Part shown: positions 21,233-33,100 of the stretch, piece by piece
Layout: each line of letters starts with the position of its first letter
Numbering within the stretch: the first letter of the stretch is position 1
NCBI GenBank assembly: GCA_001592805.2
Contig: CP051141.1
Span: 558,001-622,000, forward strand
Origin: Peltaster fructicola
Taxonomy: Eukaryota > Ascomycota > Dothideomycetes
Direction of reading: 5' to 3'
Length of the DNA: 64,000 nucleotides
The notes under the pieces: model-generated
Told to the model about the DNA's origin: nothing
Databases searched by the model: none
Seen by the model: only the letters and a program-made list of their open reading frames with translations
Program-made: the position numbers and the translations under genes

Positions 21233-22034
21233 TGTGCTTTCGAATGTAGAAGGAGGATGTGATGTTGCTGAAGGGGACAGGCCAATCTATTATCGAGAGT
21301 AGTCTGTCAGGCTCGTTGTTAAGTATGATGCTATCGCACCACCCTTGGAGACCGCGCGCATATGCATCGCTACGAAGTCAGTGGCTTGTCGCCAAATCTT
21401 GTAACGATGACCAAGCTCCATGCAAGCTCCGAAGTAATGCATGCAGCGCAAGCCCGATTCAGCTGCTTCCTCAACACGCACAGCACCCTATATCCCTGAC
21501 CAGTCTTGTTGCGCAACATGCAGCAAGTCTGATGTCATGATACAGTCAGGACTGTCTCCACCCTCGATGTAGATGCCACTCTGCCGCCGACCTTGAAGAA
21601 CCTGAGATCTGGTTGTACATTGCAAGTTGGGCTAGCCCGCAGTAACGAAGACGTCAGAGAGAGGTGATCTGTTGCCATTGGTCGCACTCTGGACGACTCA
21701 AAATGGGTAGAACGCGCCAAGACGTGTACGCATGTTGGTCTACAAGAGCATTCGACTGGTCCCAAGAAGTAATGGCCTCATGCAAGCACTTAAACGCGAA
21801 AGGCACGCGTCTCTAGCCATTGGCAGATGGAATCGGACAGACCCTGACTAGGCAGCTAGCGCGACAAGTTGCCACATCTCTATCGACCGTGCGCGGTTTC
21901 ACGGATCGCATAACAAAATATACGAATGTTTACCCATTCAATCTATACAACACCGGAGATACTCTCCTCCTGAGTAAGACAGTACTGTGTCTTTCCAGAC
22001 CACAAAGTCACATTCTGGACTGTCATCGTTCACC
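21233..22034. other. Divergent intergenic region SDR / RAD16
   Basis: About 800 bp with only short ORFs of unlikely composition. Contains two divergent promoters by position; no recognisable elements. Confidence 0.4.
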
Positions 22035-24995
22035 ATGGCACGCTTAAGGCACAAGGCCTGTAAGTATCCCTTTGCCACCAGAAGTCGTTACAATGCGGCT
22101 TTTGCGCATGCTGCAAACATTCTGACACCTCCATAGTGAAGGCTTCTTCTTCAGTGCTGCCAAATCACTCCTCTGCAACCTCATCTCGAGTCACTCGCAA
22201 GAAAGCAAGTACGAGCTACAAGACTGAGATTCTTGACTCGGAGGACGAGATTCGAGTCAGTACGGATCCCAACACCAAGAGATTACCGGCAGACATGCAG
22301 ACCTCTAAGGTATCATCCAGCGGTAGCCCGACAGCTAGTGGCTCGATGGCTAGCACTCCTCGAGATCCTCTCAGCGACTACGATACACCAGATACTACTC
22401 CAGCATTGTCCACCAGGGCAGGACCGAGTCTGAAACGCAAGCGTGGTAGCAATCTCAAGATCGAAGACAACGACGCTGCTATGGCTCTAAAACTGCAAGA
22501 AGAGGAGTACACAAAGGATACAATCTCAAGCAAGCGCATCAAGCACGAAGAAGCAGATCAAGAAAGCGAGCTTAGTGAGCTTAGTGAGCCAGAGTCGCTG
22601 TCTTCTGATGCGATACCCTTGATACGTCGTGCTGGCTTGCCCAGATTGAATGCTGAGATCACACGAGCCGCACGAGCTGCGGTCAATAAGGTTGTCAAGA
22701 AGGCGATGGCGGAGCTATCTGATGCCGATGAGCATAGTGTGTTCGACGACGAGGATAGTTTTGTCGACGACGAAGACGACGATGCTCTCGACAGCGAGGA
22801 GGACTCTCAAGATGATTCTGCGCTTCCGGTCGTTGGACTTACCTCTACTAGAGCCAGAGGTCGACGGCATGGCAACGTCACTGCTGCTAGAGCGCAGCAG
22901 ATCGGGCGCCAGGTCCATCGCATTGCGCACTCACGCCGTGCTAATCGCAAGCATCGAGAGCGTCTGAAACTCGAGGAGGCCCATCCTGAGATCAAGACCA
23001 TGTGGCAGGATCTCGAGAAGATTTCTGTCATCAAGCCAGTCCAAGCACCGCAGCCAACTGCAATCACTCGCACCCTCAAATCATTCCAGCTTGAAGGCCT
23101 TGATTGGCTGGTCAAACAGGAGCAGTCTTGCTACAAGGGCGGTCTTCTCGGTGACGAAATGGGCATGGGCAAGACTATACAGGCTGTCTCCCTCATCATG
23201 TCGGACTATCCCCAGAAGCAACCATCTCTCGTTGTTGTGCCGCCTGTCGCACTCATGCAGTGGTCCACAGAAATTGGCGAGTACACAAACGGCAAGCTCA
23301 ATGTGCTAGTCTACCATGGACAGAACAGCAAGATCAAGTTGCTCAAGGTCAAAGACCTCAAGAAGTACGATGTCATCATGATCTCGTACAACAGCTTGGA
23401 ATCGCTGCATCGCAAGCAGACCAAGGGTTGGAGTCGTGGCGACGACATCATCAAGGAAGATTCACCAATTCATGCCATCAACTTTCACCGCCTCATTCTT
23501 GACGAAGCTCACTGCATCAAGACTCGTACAACTGGAGTGGCCAAGGCATGTTTCGCACTCAAGGGTACGTATAAGTGGTGCTTGTCCGGGACACCTGTGC
23601 AAAACCGCATTGGAGAGTTCTTCTCGCTTCTGCGCTTCCTTGAGGTCCGACCATTCGCAGACTACTTCTGCAAGCGTTGCGATTGCGCTATGGTGCATTG
23701 GGCTGTCGATGCAAGCCACAATTGCGTTGGCTGTGGCCACACTGGCATGGAGCATGTCTCGGTCTTCAATCAAGAGCTACTCAACCCCCTGACGGAGTCC
23801 ACAGACGCGAAAGAGCGTAGCGCCGCAATGGCAAAGCTGCACATGATCACTGCTCGTATCATGCTTCGCCGTGTCAAGAAGGACCACACAAGCTCGATGG
23901 AGCTGCCACCAAAAGAGGTCATCGTCAGCAGCAACTTCTTTGGTGATGTCGAAAAGGACTTCTCCACCAGTATCATGTCGCAGTCTGAACGCAAGTTCAA
24001 TACCTATGTCAGCACCAACGTTGTACTCAACAACTACGCCAACATCTTCGGTCTCATCATGCAGATGCGACAGGTTGCCAATCACCCCGATCTGATTCTA
24101 CGAAAGCACGCCGAGCAAGGTCAGAACGTGCTGGCATGCCAGCTCTGTGATGAGGTTGCTGAGGACGCCATACGCAGTCAGTGCAAGCATGATTTCTGTC
24201 GAACTTGTGTCAAGAACTACATGGCCACAGTCGAAGCCACCGGAGCCGTACCAGATTGTCCTCGTTGCCATATCCCATTGGCCATCGATCTGGACCAGCC
24301 TGAGATCGAGCAGGATGAGGACCACGTCAAGAAGTCATCGATCATCAATCGAATCAAGATGGAGGATTGGACTTCATCCACCAAGATTGAAATGCTTGTC
24401 TACGAGCTCTACAAGCTGCGCTCCAAGAAGCAGACAACCAAGTCGATCGGTGAGTTTCTCGCGCCAAAGTATGGCATATGCTAACGTCACTGCAGTCTTC
24501 AGCAACTTCACCAGCATGTTGCAGCTTGTCGAGTGGCGTCTCCGCCGTGCAGGCTTCAACACTGTCATGCTCGATGGGTAAGTCAATGCATACTAGCGAA
24601 GCACAGTTGACTGATCAGTGTACAGCTCCATGACACCGATCCAACGTCAACGCTCCATCGAATACTTCATGACCAATCCTACCGTCGAAGTCTTCCTCGT
24701 TTCACTGAAAGCTGGAGGTGTGGCTTTGAACCTGACTGAAGCCTCACGGGTCTTCATTGTTGACCCGTGGTGGAACCCAGCCGCTGAATGGCAGTCAGCA
24801 GATCGTTGTCACCGTATTGGTCAGCGTCGTCCTTGTGTCATCACGCGACTCTGCATCGAAGACTCCGTCGAGTCACGCATGGTCATGCTGCAGGAGAAGA
24901 AGGCCAACATGATCAACAGCACGATCAACAACGACAAAGCATCGTTTGACAAGCTCACTCCCGAGGACATGCAATTCCTCTTTCGTGGCAGTTAA
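22035..24995 (+). CDS. RAD16: Rad16-type SNF2 helicase/RING protein
   Basis: Exons: 22035-22059, 22137-24449, 24496-24577, 24626-24995 (about 929 aa). The tiny first exon gives MARLRHKA. An acidic, disordered N-terminus of about 290 residues precedes the SNF2 ATPase: [14 protein letters not shown] (Walker A), LDEAHCIK (DEAH box) and [12 protein letters not shown]. Between them lie Rad16-type inserts: a zinc cluster [11 protein letters not shown]...CVGCGH and a C3HC4 RING ([10 protein letters not shown]...CPRCHIPL). The C-terminal helicase half ends with [22 protein letters not shown]. Known: Rad16 with Rad7 recognises damage in silent chromatin during global-genome nucleotide excision repair and acts in a ubiquitin ligase. 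Length and domain order fit the family. Nuclear. Confidence 0.93.
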
Positions 24996-25147
24996 AAAGA
25001 CTGGTGGGATAAAGAATAGCTTACTCGTGGAAGCCATGGCATACACAGGGGAAGTTAGCAAGCACAATATGCTTACGAGGGCATGCGACAAGTGATTCTG
25101 AGCGATCCTTAAGTGTACCATATTCTATACCCATCATGCAAGTGTAC

Positions 25148-26161
25148 TCAATACAATTCTGTAACGATTCCAACCTCGATATCGCGAACAGCGTCTTTTA
25201 GCTCCTCCGGATCACCACCTCTCTGCTTGACAACCAAGGCTAGAGTCTCGCTGAATACTTCACCATTGTTGCCAAACCACTCGCCGAGGCCTGTTATGAA
25301 GGATTCTACCTGCGCCTTAGAAAAGCATTGCTCTCGCAAGAGCAGTATTTGCTCAGGGTCAAGCTTCATCATGTCCTCCACAACGTAGTAATGCATGATG
25401 TCGTCGCCCCAGCCATCAAGACTTACATCTGGAAACAGTGATGAACTCAAGCTGGCATGATACTTTGAGTTGTAGCATGAATCTTGCAGCGCTGAGCTCG
25501 ATCGTGCATAGTTGAGATGAATGCTGACCTGACTTGGTATGTGATCTTGGAAGCGTTTATGGAACCTGGCTCGCATCTTGCCGTTGGACGGACATATGTT
25601 GTTGGCAATGACATCCCGAAGGACAAGATGAACATCCAGCATTTCAGCAAGCTCCTCGCCGTTGAAGTTGTGGAGCAGTGCTGTACGCTCGTACATGATA
25701 GCGGGGAGCAGCCGAGCGGTTCGTGGATGTGCTGAATTATGATAAGCTCTATCGAAGAGCCAAAGACGATACAGTGCTCGTCTGAACAAGAAGGCCTCCG
25801 CTTCAGTGAGAAGTCGTCGGTTCGCGAAGTCGTCTTTCCACTTCCGCATTGGATATATCTCAGTCCATCTCTTCGCGACGCGGCCGACTCGCAGCATCTG
25901 TTGAAGCAGCGCCTGTGAAAGTCCTACAGATCGGCGGATGTGTGCTGATTGTGACGCATTGTGAGTGACGAGCTGGACGATCTCGTCTATGGGACCAAAC
26001 TCTACTTCTGCAGCTTGCTGGAGAATGTTCAATCGCTTAGAGGTCTGGAAGGTGTTTCGCATGCGGTGGCACGTTGTTGAAAGGTTGATCACAGAATCGA
26101 CTGTGGGAAGACACAGATAGATCTGTGTCAGGATCTCGACTGGTAGTGTGTCTAAGAACAT
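25148..26161 (-). CDS. F-box protein, hypothetical
   Basis: Single exon, 337 aa. The N-terminus MFLDTLPVEILTQIYLCLPT then VINLSTTCHRMRNTF is a clear F-box (LPxEIL...L..TC). The F-box would bind Skp1 in an SCF ubiquitin ligase. The rest is helical with no LRR, WD or Kelch repeats seen (WTEIYPMRKWKDDFANRRLL; EAFLFRRALYRLWLFDRAYH), as in many fungal F-box proteins of unknown target. The last 60 residues (DPEQILLLREQCFSKAQVES) look alpha-helical. Its stop is about 150 bp from the end of the convergent RAD16 gene. Confidence 0.8.
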   Translation of the reverse strand: MFLDTLPVEILTQIYLCLPTVDSVINLSTTCHRMRNTFQTSKRLNILQQAAEVEFGPIDEIVQLVTHNASQSAHIRRSVGLSQALLQQMLRVGRVAKRWTEIYPMRKWKDDFANRRLLTEAEAFLFRRALYRLWLFDRAYHNSAHPRTARLLPAIMYERTALLHNFNGEELAEMLDVHLVLRDVIANNICPSNGKMRARFHKRFQDHIPSQVSIHLNYARSSSALQDSCYNSKYHASLSSSLFPDVSLDGWGDDIMHYYVVEDMMKLDPEQILLLREQCFSKAQVESFITGLGEWFGNNGEVFSETLALVVKQRGGDPEELKDAVRDIEVGIVTELY

Positions 26162-27131
26162 GCTGGATATTACGAATGTTATGGATTAGGTGAAATGTGT
26201 TGCTGTAGATGCGTTCAGCGGGTTGTCTCGCTCTACGCTTCAATCTAGAGTCCCTGCTCTTCTGCTGATGTTGTGACGGATACTGGACAAGTAGGTTGCT
26301 TGCCAGCAGGAGATGAGCTCTTTACTGGACGTCGACCCCTCCGTTGGGGCTATAAGAAGAAGTTGAAGTTGCATATTGATCGCAACTTGATGCAGTGAGC
26401 AGCCCTTCACGGGTAGCAGTCGTCGATGGCAACATGTTTGTGTGTAGTGAGAGAGAGATGGATGAGTCGGTGAGCTTATGACTGTGTTGATGGCAAGACC
26501 AAGCTAGATCAAGAAAGGGCTAGCTCCAAGAGCTGTGCAGCAAACAGCATTGCATATTTTGAGCCTCACACGCCCACTGACATGGTGTATCTAGCAGAGC
26601 TCGTTATCGGCGAGTGTCCTACAGAGATGACGATGCAGAACGCAAGCCTTGATGTTGAGGGTTTGCACACCCTCCATCGCACTAATGATTTGCCGCCCTC
26701 GAAACTCTGCTTCCAGTGGCCATGCTTTCTCCTGGCTGCTGAGACTCGCTCGACCTGCACGAGGAACAACTCTGGGTAAGCATATACTTCGACGATGAGT
26801 CCCAGTACGTCTCGACTTGCCTCATGTGCACAAGTCGACCGCTCTCGGACAACAAGCATTAGCAGAAAAGATATCTTGCTTTTGAGCTCGACGAATGAAT
26901 AGCTTCCAGATGGCCTTTGCCCGCAAGATTATTCGACGAGACATGCAGTCTGCCACGAATAGTGGGCACGTATACATGACTGCAGAATGGTCAACGTTAT
27001 CCTCAGTCTCCAGCACTATTCTTCTTCCTGCTGGGCAATTCACAACACCGCGCAAATCTCATACCGCTGACACGTCGTTGAGCATTGCTGTCGTTTGCCA
27101 AGATCGACTGACCCGGCTCTGAACGAAAACA
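26162..27131. other. Intergenic, no confident gene
   Basis: About 970 bp between the F-box start and the secreted-protein start. A plus ORF at 26582-26779 ends at a plausible gtaagc donor and an overlapping minus ORF spans 26566-26859, but neither resembles a family. Probably two divergent promoters. Confidence 0.35.
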
Positions 27132-27700
27132 ATGGCACCATACATCGAATGGCTTGTCCTCGCTTGCGCAGCCATCATCGCACACGCCACCGCTTTGCTC
27201 CCACAGACCAACGCTGGAAGCCCAACAGAATCGCAATCTGCTCAGGATGTTATAGCTCTCGAGTCTTCGCACAACAAGCGTCAGGCTTTCTTTCTGCAGC
27301 ACGGCAATGGAGTCTGTTGTCAAGAAGAAGGTGACGCCCTCGCGCGATCCGAGATCACAGAAGCTTTCAAGAGGCTCTCAGCTGATTGTGACGCCGGCGG
27401 CGATGGCTTCCTTCCTGGCTGGTCTCCCGGTCACTCTGGTAGAAGGAGTGCCAGTTATGGCAATGTTACAGTCTTTGCTTGTAATTTCGATGGCCATGCT
27501 CAAAACTGCCTGGCCGAGGAGATCTTCCCTGCCCGTAACGGAGTGTTCCATCAGTGCGGTATCGATGGACTTCACTCGAGTCCTGGTCAGTCTTGATATG
27601 CCCTTCAGCGTGTCTTGCTGACCCTCATCTAGGCTGGTACGAGTATCGTGGTTGTAGAAAGACATACGGCGTGGTTCGTACAGGAAGTCCCTTTTGCTGA
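27132..27700 (+). CDS. Small cysteine-rich secreted protein, effector-like
   Basis: Exons 27132-27585 and 27633-27700, 173 aa; the intron is GT-AG with a gctgac branch site. Seen: a signal peptide (MAPYIEWLVLACAAIIAHAT), a propeptide, a Kex2-type KR at residues 49-50 (SSHNKRQAFF), then a mature region with eight cysteines (VCC, DC, AC, NC, QC, GC, FC at the very C-terminus). The second exon supplies WYEYRGCRKTYG and the last two cysteines. This combination is typical of processed, disulphide-rich fungal secreted proteins, including plant-interaction effectors and antimicrobial proteins; which applies here cannot be told. No homologue is recognised. Confidence 0.68.
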
Positions 27701-28149
27701 CTTCTCTCGAGAACTGCTGTTCACTGCATTTCTTACACGCCTCAAGGCATCACATAAGGCACATCGCCTCTTGCTCTCTTGGTAGAAAGCAGTATGGATT
27801 AGTCCTGCACCCAGTATCACCATGAATACTCTCACTAAAGCGCCCCATTAGTGCCGATCTTAGGAGCGAATCCAAGGCGGACTACTGCCTCACAGCTCAG
27901 GACAGCAAGACGTGTGTTCGCAAGCAAAGGTTGAGGTAATGTGTTGTTAGACGACATGATATACATGTACGTCATGATTAGTCACCCAGTCTTCGCTGCT
28001 GAATGCGTGGATTCATTCACATCAACAACCTTGCAAGACACTCATTAATACTTTGACCACACTACAACTTCGTTGATCCGCAAGTTAAAACAAGCCACCA
28101 CAGAGATTCCCAACCAAACATCTAGGGCGCACACCTTCAAGACTCAAAT
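27701..28149. other. Intergenic
   Basis: About 450 bp between the secreted-protein gene and the SNARE gene, both on the plus strand. Nothing beyond a presumed terminator and promoter is seen. Confidence 0.4.
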
Positions 28150-28986
28150 ATGGCGTCGTCGTCAGCAGCAGCCTCGCCGCTCTTCTATGCTTGTATAGCA
28201 TACCACAACACCATCCTTGCCGAACACACATCGAGCGCAGCGTCAGGAACAAGCTCCCTAGCTTCCGTCATCTTGCCCAAGATCAATCACGATACAGCCG
28301 ACAAGCGCACCTACACTCACGAGCAGAACTTCATCCACTACATCGCAGACGCCGCACCTTCGTCGAGCAAGCAGGACAAACTGAGCGCTGCAGGCCTGAC
28401 TTATCTCGTTATTGCAAAATCAGACCTTGGCAAGAGGATACCCTTTGGTTTTCTTGTGGAAATTAAGAAGCGCTTCTTGAAGGACTATGATGCTGAGCAG
28501 ACGAACTTTGGTGGCTTGCCTGCGTATGGTGCTGCAGCCTTCAATACCCAACTGAGACAGCTCATGATGGAGTTCGGTACCACCAAAAAGGGACAAGATG
28601 ATGCACTGCAGAACGTAAAGAGTGACATCGACAATGTGAGAGGAATCATGACTGAGAACATCGAAAGAGTGCTGGAGAGAGGAGAGAGGTGAGTCTTGCC
28701 ATGCTACAACTGAATGTGACTAACATACTCAGGATTGACCTACTCGTCGATAAGACCGACAGGCTTGGAGGTAGTGCGCGCGACTTCCGCATCAAATCCC
28801 GAGGCCTTCGTCGACAGATGTGGTGGAAGAATGTCAAGCTCATGGTCCTGCTTGTTGTCGTAGTGATCTTCTTGGTCTATCTATTGGTTGGATTTGGCTG
28901 TGGTTTGCCTGGTCAGTATCCTAAGTCTCAACAGTTTCACTAGCTGACACCATTTAGCTTGGTCCAAGTGCATTTATCACGGGTAA
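28150..28986 (+). CDS. Longin-type R-SNARE (VAMP7/Nyv1-like)
   Basis: Exons 28150-28688, 28733-28911, 28958-28986 (248 aa). Residues 10-130 form a longin domain (LFYACIAYHNTILAEH; FIHYIADA; GLTYLVIAKSDLGKRIPFGF). The SNARE motif follows (QNVKSDIDNVRGIMTENIER then GERIDLLVDKTDRL, with the zero-layer Arg in this block), then the WWKNVKLMVLLVVVVIFLVYLLVG membrane anchor from about residue 212 and a short lumenal tail, WSKCIYHG. The protein would act on vesicles fusing with the vacuole or endosomes. Introns two and three split the SNARE motif and the tail exactly in frame. Nyv1 and VAMP7 orthology cannot be separated here. Confidence 0.9.
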
Positions 28987-29595
28987 CCTTCGACCGTTGA
29001 TATCAAAAGAACGACTCGTGCCCTTCAACTGAGCCGTATCTTCTCAAAAGCGCGGTCAACATCGTCTGGTCAGCTCGTCCTAAGCGCACTACTGCAAGGT
29101 CCAACGTCGATCTTGCATTATATCTGGTGCCAGCATATGCAAGCACAGCACGGCTATCTCGTTCCAACAACAGGCATAGAAGACGGGACAGGATCCGCTG
29201 CTTATCAGAAGCATAACCACGCAAATCTCAACGATATGCCGGCACCTCAACAAGCTGCACTATCTCTCGTACGAATCTTAGTCGACACCAGGAATGCTCA
29301 CGGCAAGTTCTCAACAGCAGGACAAGGAAGCTAAATTGGCTGCCTGCAAAGCAATCCGACACTTTGACGTAGACAGCCACTATCATGGTCAGCTGCTCAT
29401 TCGCTGATAGTCAGCGTCATCAGGGTCTTGCAAAGCCACGCCGGCGATCTCGCAGCCAAACACATGAGACCTTGCATGAAGTATCCTGGGGAAGAGCACT
29501 AAGGAAACTCTATCACCCAGCACATGGAGCGGGCGTGGCGAGCTGCGTGGCCTCGATGCAGTGCTTTGTAGTCATTAGCTTATGGTACCTCACCC

Positions 29596-29950
29596 TTGCT
29601 TCTGATCTCCTGTCCTTTACATCTACAGATCGTCCTATACCAGGCGAACATATCATTGAAGTACTTAGGACGAAATGCCAGGATTTATGTGTGTCTACCT
29701 TTACAATGTTCCACATGCTCCGATGAGACTGACAAGGCTCGCAGCGTGAAGAGCGGCGTCGTGGCTGGCGTGATGGCAGCAGGCACCGCCGTGGCATACT
29801 ATGCAACACAACAAGCAGAGTCACGACGAGGAAGCATCATCAGACCACAACTCGGAGACTTTGGTGTGCGGACAGAGCGATCAGGTAATTACTGCCGCAT
29901 ACCATATCACTCTCGTTACTGACATTCGAGCAGGCGGTGGCATCTGACGG
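29596..29950 (+). CDS. Possible small membrane protein, multi-exon, start unresolved
   Basis: The region 28987-30110 has no long ORF, but 29745-29884 encodes a natural-looking segment (VKSGVVAGVMAAGTAVAYYA, then TQQAESRRGSIIRPQLGDFG). A GT-AG intron at about 29885-29932 then gives GGI and a stop at about 29947. Upstream, exon candidates end at 29690 (gtgtgtct donor) and the acceptor gctcgcag lies at about 29746. One hydrophobic Gly/Ala helix suggests a single-span organelle membrane protein. The start codon and the first exon cannot be fixed from sequence. It could be a non-gene. Confidence 0.3.
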
Positions 29951-30110
29951 CTTGATGTGACACAAGATAGAGATGATGATGCCTTATGCTTCATGCACAG
30001 ACTTAGTGGATTATGCTTATACTTATGCCAATATAATGCTGAACGCTTCAAGAAGATAATCCCAAACGCCATTGAGCTGAATGGTTTGCCATCTGGACCA
30101 TTGCCATGCC

Positions 30111-33100
30111 TCACATCTTCAGTGCCGTCTTCGGTCGTTCAGCATCTTCGTTTGCAGGCGGATCTCCACCGCTCCCAGTCACTGTATCAGGACTACCCGC
30201 TGGTCCTGGAGCGGCGGCGCCGTCCTCAGCATCGAGTGACTGCATCCTGCGCTCGGACTTCTTCTGCGTCTTCTTCAGCTTTGAGTTGCCACTTATCCTG
30301 CCGATAGGAGTCTTCGAGGGAGCACCGCTGATAGAGCTACTGATCGATACCGTCATATCCTGTCTCTGCTTCGACTTGGAAGGCACTTCGAGCTCACTGT
30401 CTCTCCGGGAGCTTCCAGCGGCGTGCGACATGTCCTTGATTTCCCTGAGCACTTCTCGGAAACCTTCCTCGAGTGTATGCATTCGAGCAAGCATGATGCG
30501 GTTGACCATGCCTTTTTCTTCTTCTTCACTGCGCCTACGCTCAGCTTCCCGCTGACGTTCAAATTCTCGCTCTCTCATCATCTGCTCGCTGAAGGATGCT
30601 GGCATACCACTGATACCGCCAACATCGAAACCGCCATGAGTCCACTTATTGTCGCCGATTTCACTTGCGAGATCAAGAGCACGAGCGGTGAAGGAGGGTT
30701 GTCGTTGAATCTGTTTCAGATTGATCCAGGACATACCTGCAGCTGCAGCATTTGGTGCAGTCTTGAGTCTGGCGAGACCAGGACGCTTTGGCGTCTCGTT
30801 GACGGTCGACTTCGGTTTGTTGACCTTGGCCGGTGTGTTCGCGCCACTGTTTCGTCTAGTATTAGTGCGCAGAAGCCGTTGTTGTGATGTAGACAACTCC
30901 GGCTGTGGCGCAAACAAGATGGTACCACTTGATGCATTGCGACCATGAGATCGTCTTGATTGAGGAATGGTGGCATCATAGCTCGGATGGTGCGAAAGTC
31001 TCGCCCTTGCAGCGTTCGACATTCGATTGATCGGACTCTTGCTGGCGGTGGGAGTGTGGAAGAACTCATCATCACTACCAGTATCTTCCGCAGGCGTGCG
31101 ATTCTCTTTACTAAGCATGGATAACGCACTCTCGCCAAGGTCCGGTGCTCCAGAATCTGACTCGTCGTTTGTCTCAGCGTCGCCATCAGCATCAGTTTCC
31201 TGTGGAGCTGGCGAAGTAAAGGCAAAGGGCACAGGCTCATCCTCCTCGTCGATTCTTTTCGGCCGTCGCGAGACGGTGTTTGAGAACAGATCGGGATCGC
31301 TTGCAACACTGCGACCACCGCGGGAGCTGTCGCGATACTGTCTGGCGAAACGCTCTCCTGTGGCAGCACGCTTCATGCCAAGTCTTCGATGCTCCAGTCG
31401 CTCGACCACACTTCTAGGCTGGTCCATTGGCGGGCTTGCACCTCCTTGATCATCGGCTTGCTGCATCCATTTGTCGACAACATTCGTGCTAGTGCCCCGG
31501 TCGATGTCCATGTCCACTGCAGTCGTGCGAACAGTGCTGCCCCTGAAAGGCTTCCTGAACACCTCATCCAGAGCACGATCCTTGTGGAAGCTCATGACTG
31601 ACGGCTCCCTCAGACGATGCTGACCAGGGCTAAAGACTGCAGGTGCCTTGTTGAGTGAGAATGCCAGTGGCTTCCGTTGTGCTGGGTTGTGCCTTTGCAC
31701 GAGATCTGTTGGTTCGTATGCAGACTTGGCGAGGACCAGTCTTTCATACACGCAAATGGTCCACAGCACGGGAAAGTGGGTGACTTTGATCACAGTCCTG
31801 TTCAGCTTGATATACTGCCTGAACGGTAGCACAAGCCTAAGAGGACTCAATAGCCAGCCCATGACGTTTGTCGGAGGTATGTAGCTAAAGAGTGTATCAG
31901 ACTTGACCATACTCAGCGTGTTGATGGCGAATAAGAACTGGTGCTCCTCGCTTGCATTTTGCACAATCGCCATGAAACTGTTGGTCAGCACTGTGATCAA
32001 TATGGTGACGATCAAGAAATGACAGATAATCAAGAACATAGTCATGATGATCTTGCCAAGAATGTTGTAGCCAGCCCACTTCTCCCAAGCAGCAGGTGTG
32101 AAGCCCATCAATAGCTGGAACAGGGCATATGCGACCGCGCCGCCGTCAGTGGCCTCATCAGAGAATGACAATGTGAAGGCTACGAAGAAGCCAGAGCAGG
32201 AAATAACGATGAGAACCAGGATCGCTAGCAGATCCTGAGCCATCATTCTGAATGCAATCAGAAGCTGTGAGAAGTAGCGGTAGTGATCCAGCACGCTGAA
32301 CAGTCGAGGAAAGAGGAGCACAGCCGTAGACGCGAGGACATCGTAGGACATGCTTGCAATGCGATGCTTGCCTTCTTCAGCTAGTACGATTCCGTACAGT
32401 CGTAAAGCATAGTAAACAACAAAGAGCAGCAGAATACCAAGATCGAAAGCATTCCAGAAACTGAGGATATACAGACCAAAGCCTTGCTCAGTGAAGCCGA
32501 TGATCTCGTCTAGCATGTACCCGATCGACCATATCCAGAAGAGGACTTCCAGAGGTGTGATGTAGAGACTGCGGTCTACAAGCACAGCAATGTACAATCC
32601 GAGCATGGTTGCGAAGGACACTGTCGAGAAAAGCTGTCGATAGCGCGGTACACGAAGTCGACTGAGCTTGAAGAGTGATGCTTCCCGTGGGTTGTACAAT
32701 GTGACTGTCCGCCGAGTCACGTCCATCTCAGGAGGTCTCTTGATCGCACGTGTGTTCTGAGCTTTGCGTGATATGATCGAGTCCGCCGGCAGTGCGGCTG
32801 GCGTGTGATTCTCGTTCATGGTGCCATATCCGGAGCGACCACGAGGCTGTGATTGAACGTCTGAGGCTGCCTTTGGCTTTCGATGCAAACTGTCTGCTTC
32901 CGAGTAGAAGACAATTGTGCCAGCCCAGATAGCCTCAAGATGCTGGACAACTAGAGGGTGTGCAAGAAAGCGCTTCGCCTGTGCTTTGATAGCAATCTCG
33001 ATAGTGCTCACTCGACCAACCTTTCGAATGCGGCCATCTCCATAAGTTGACGAGTCCCATTTGACACCTCCTTGGTTGTTCGAGGCCATGCCTCTCAGTG

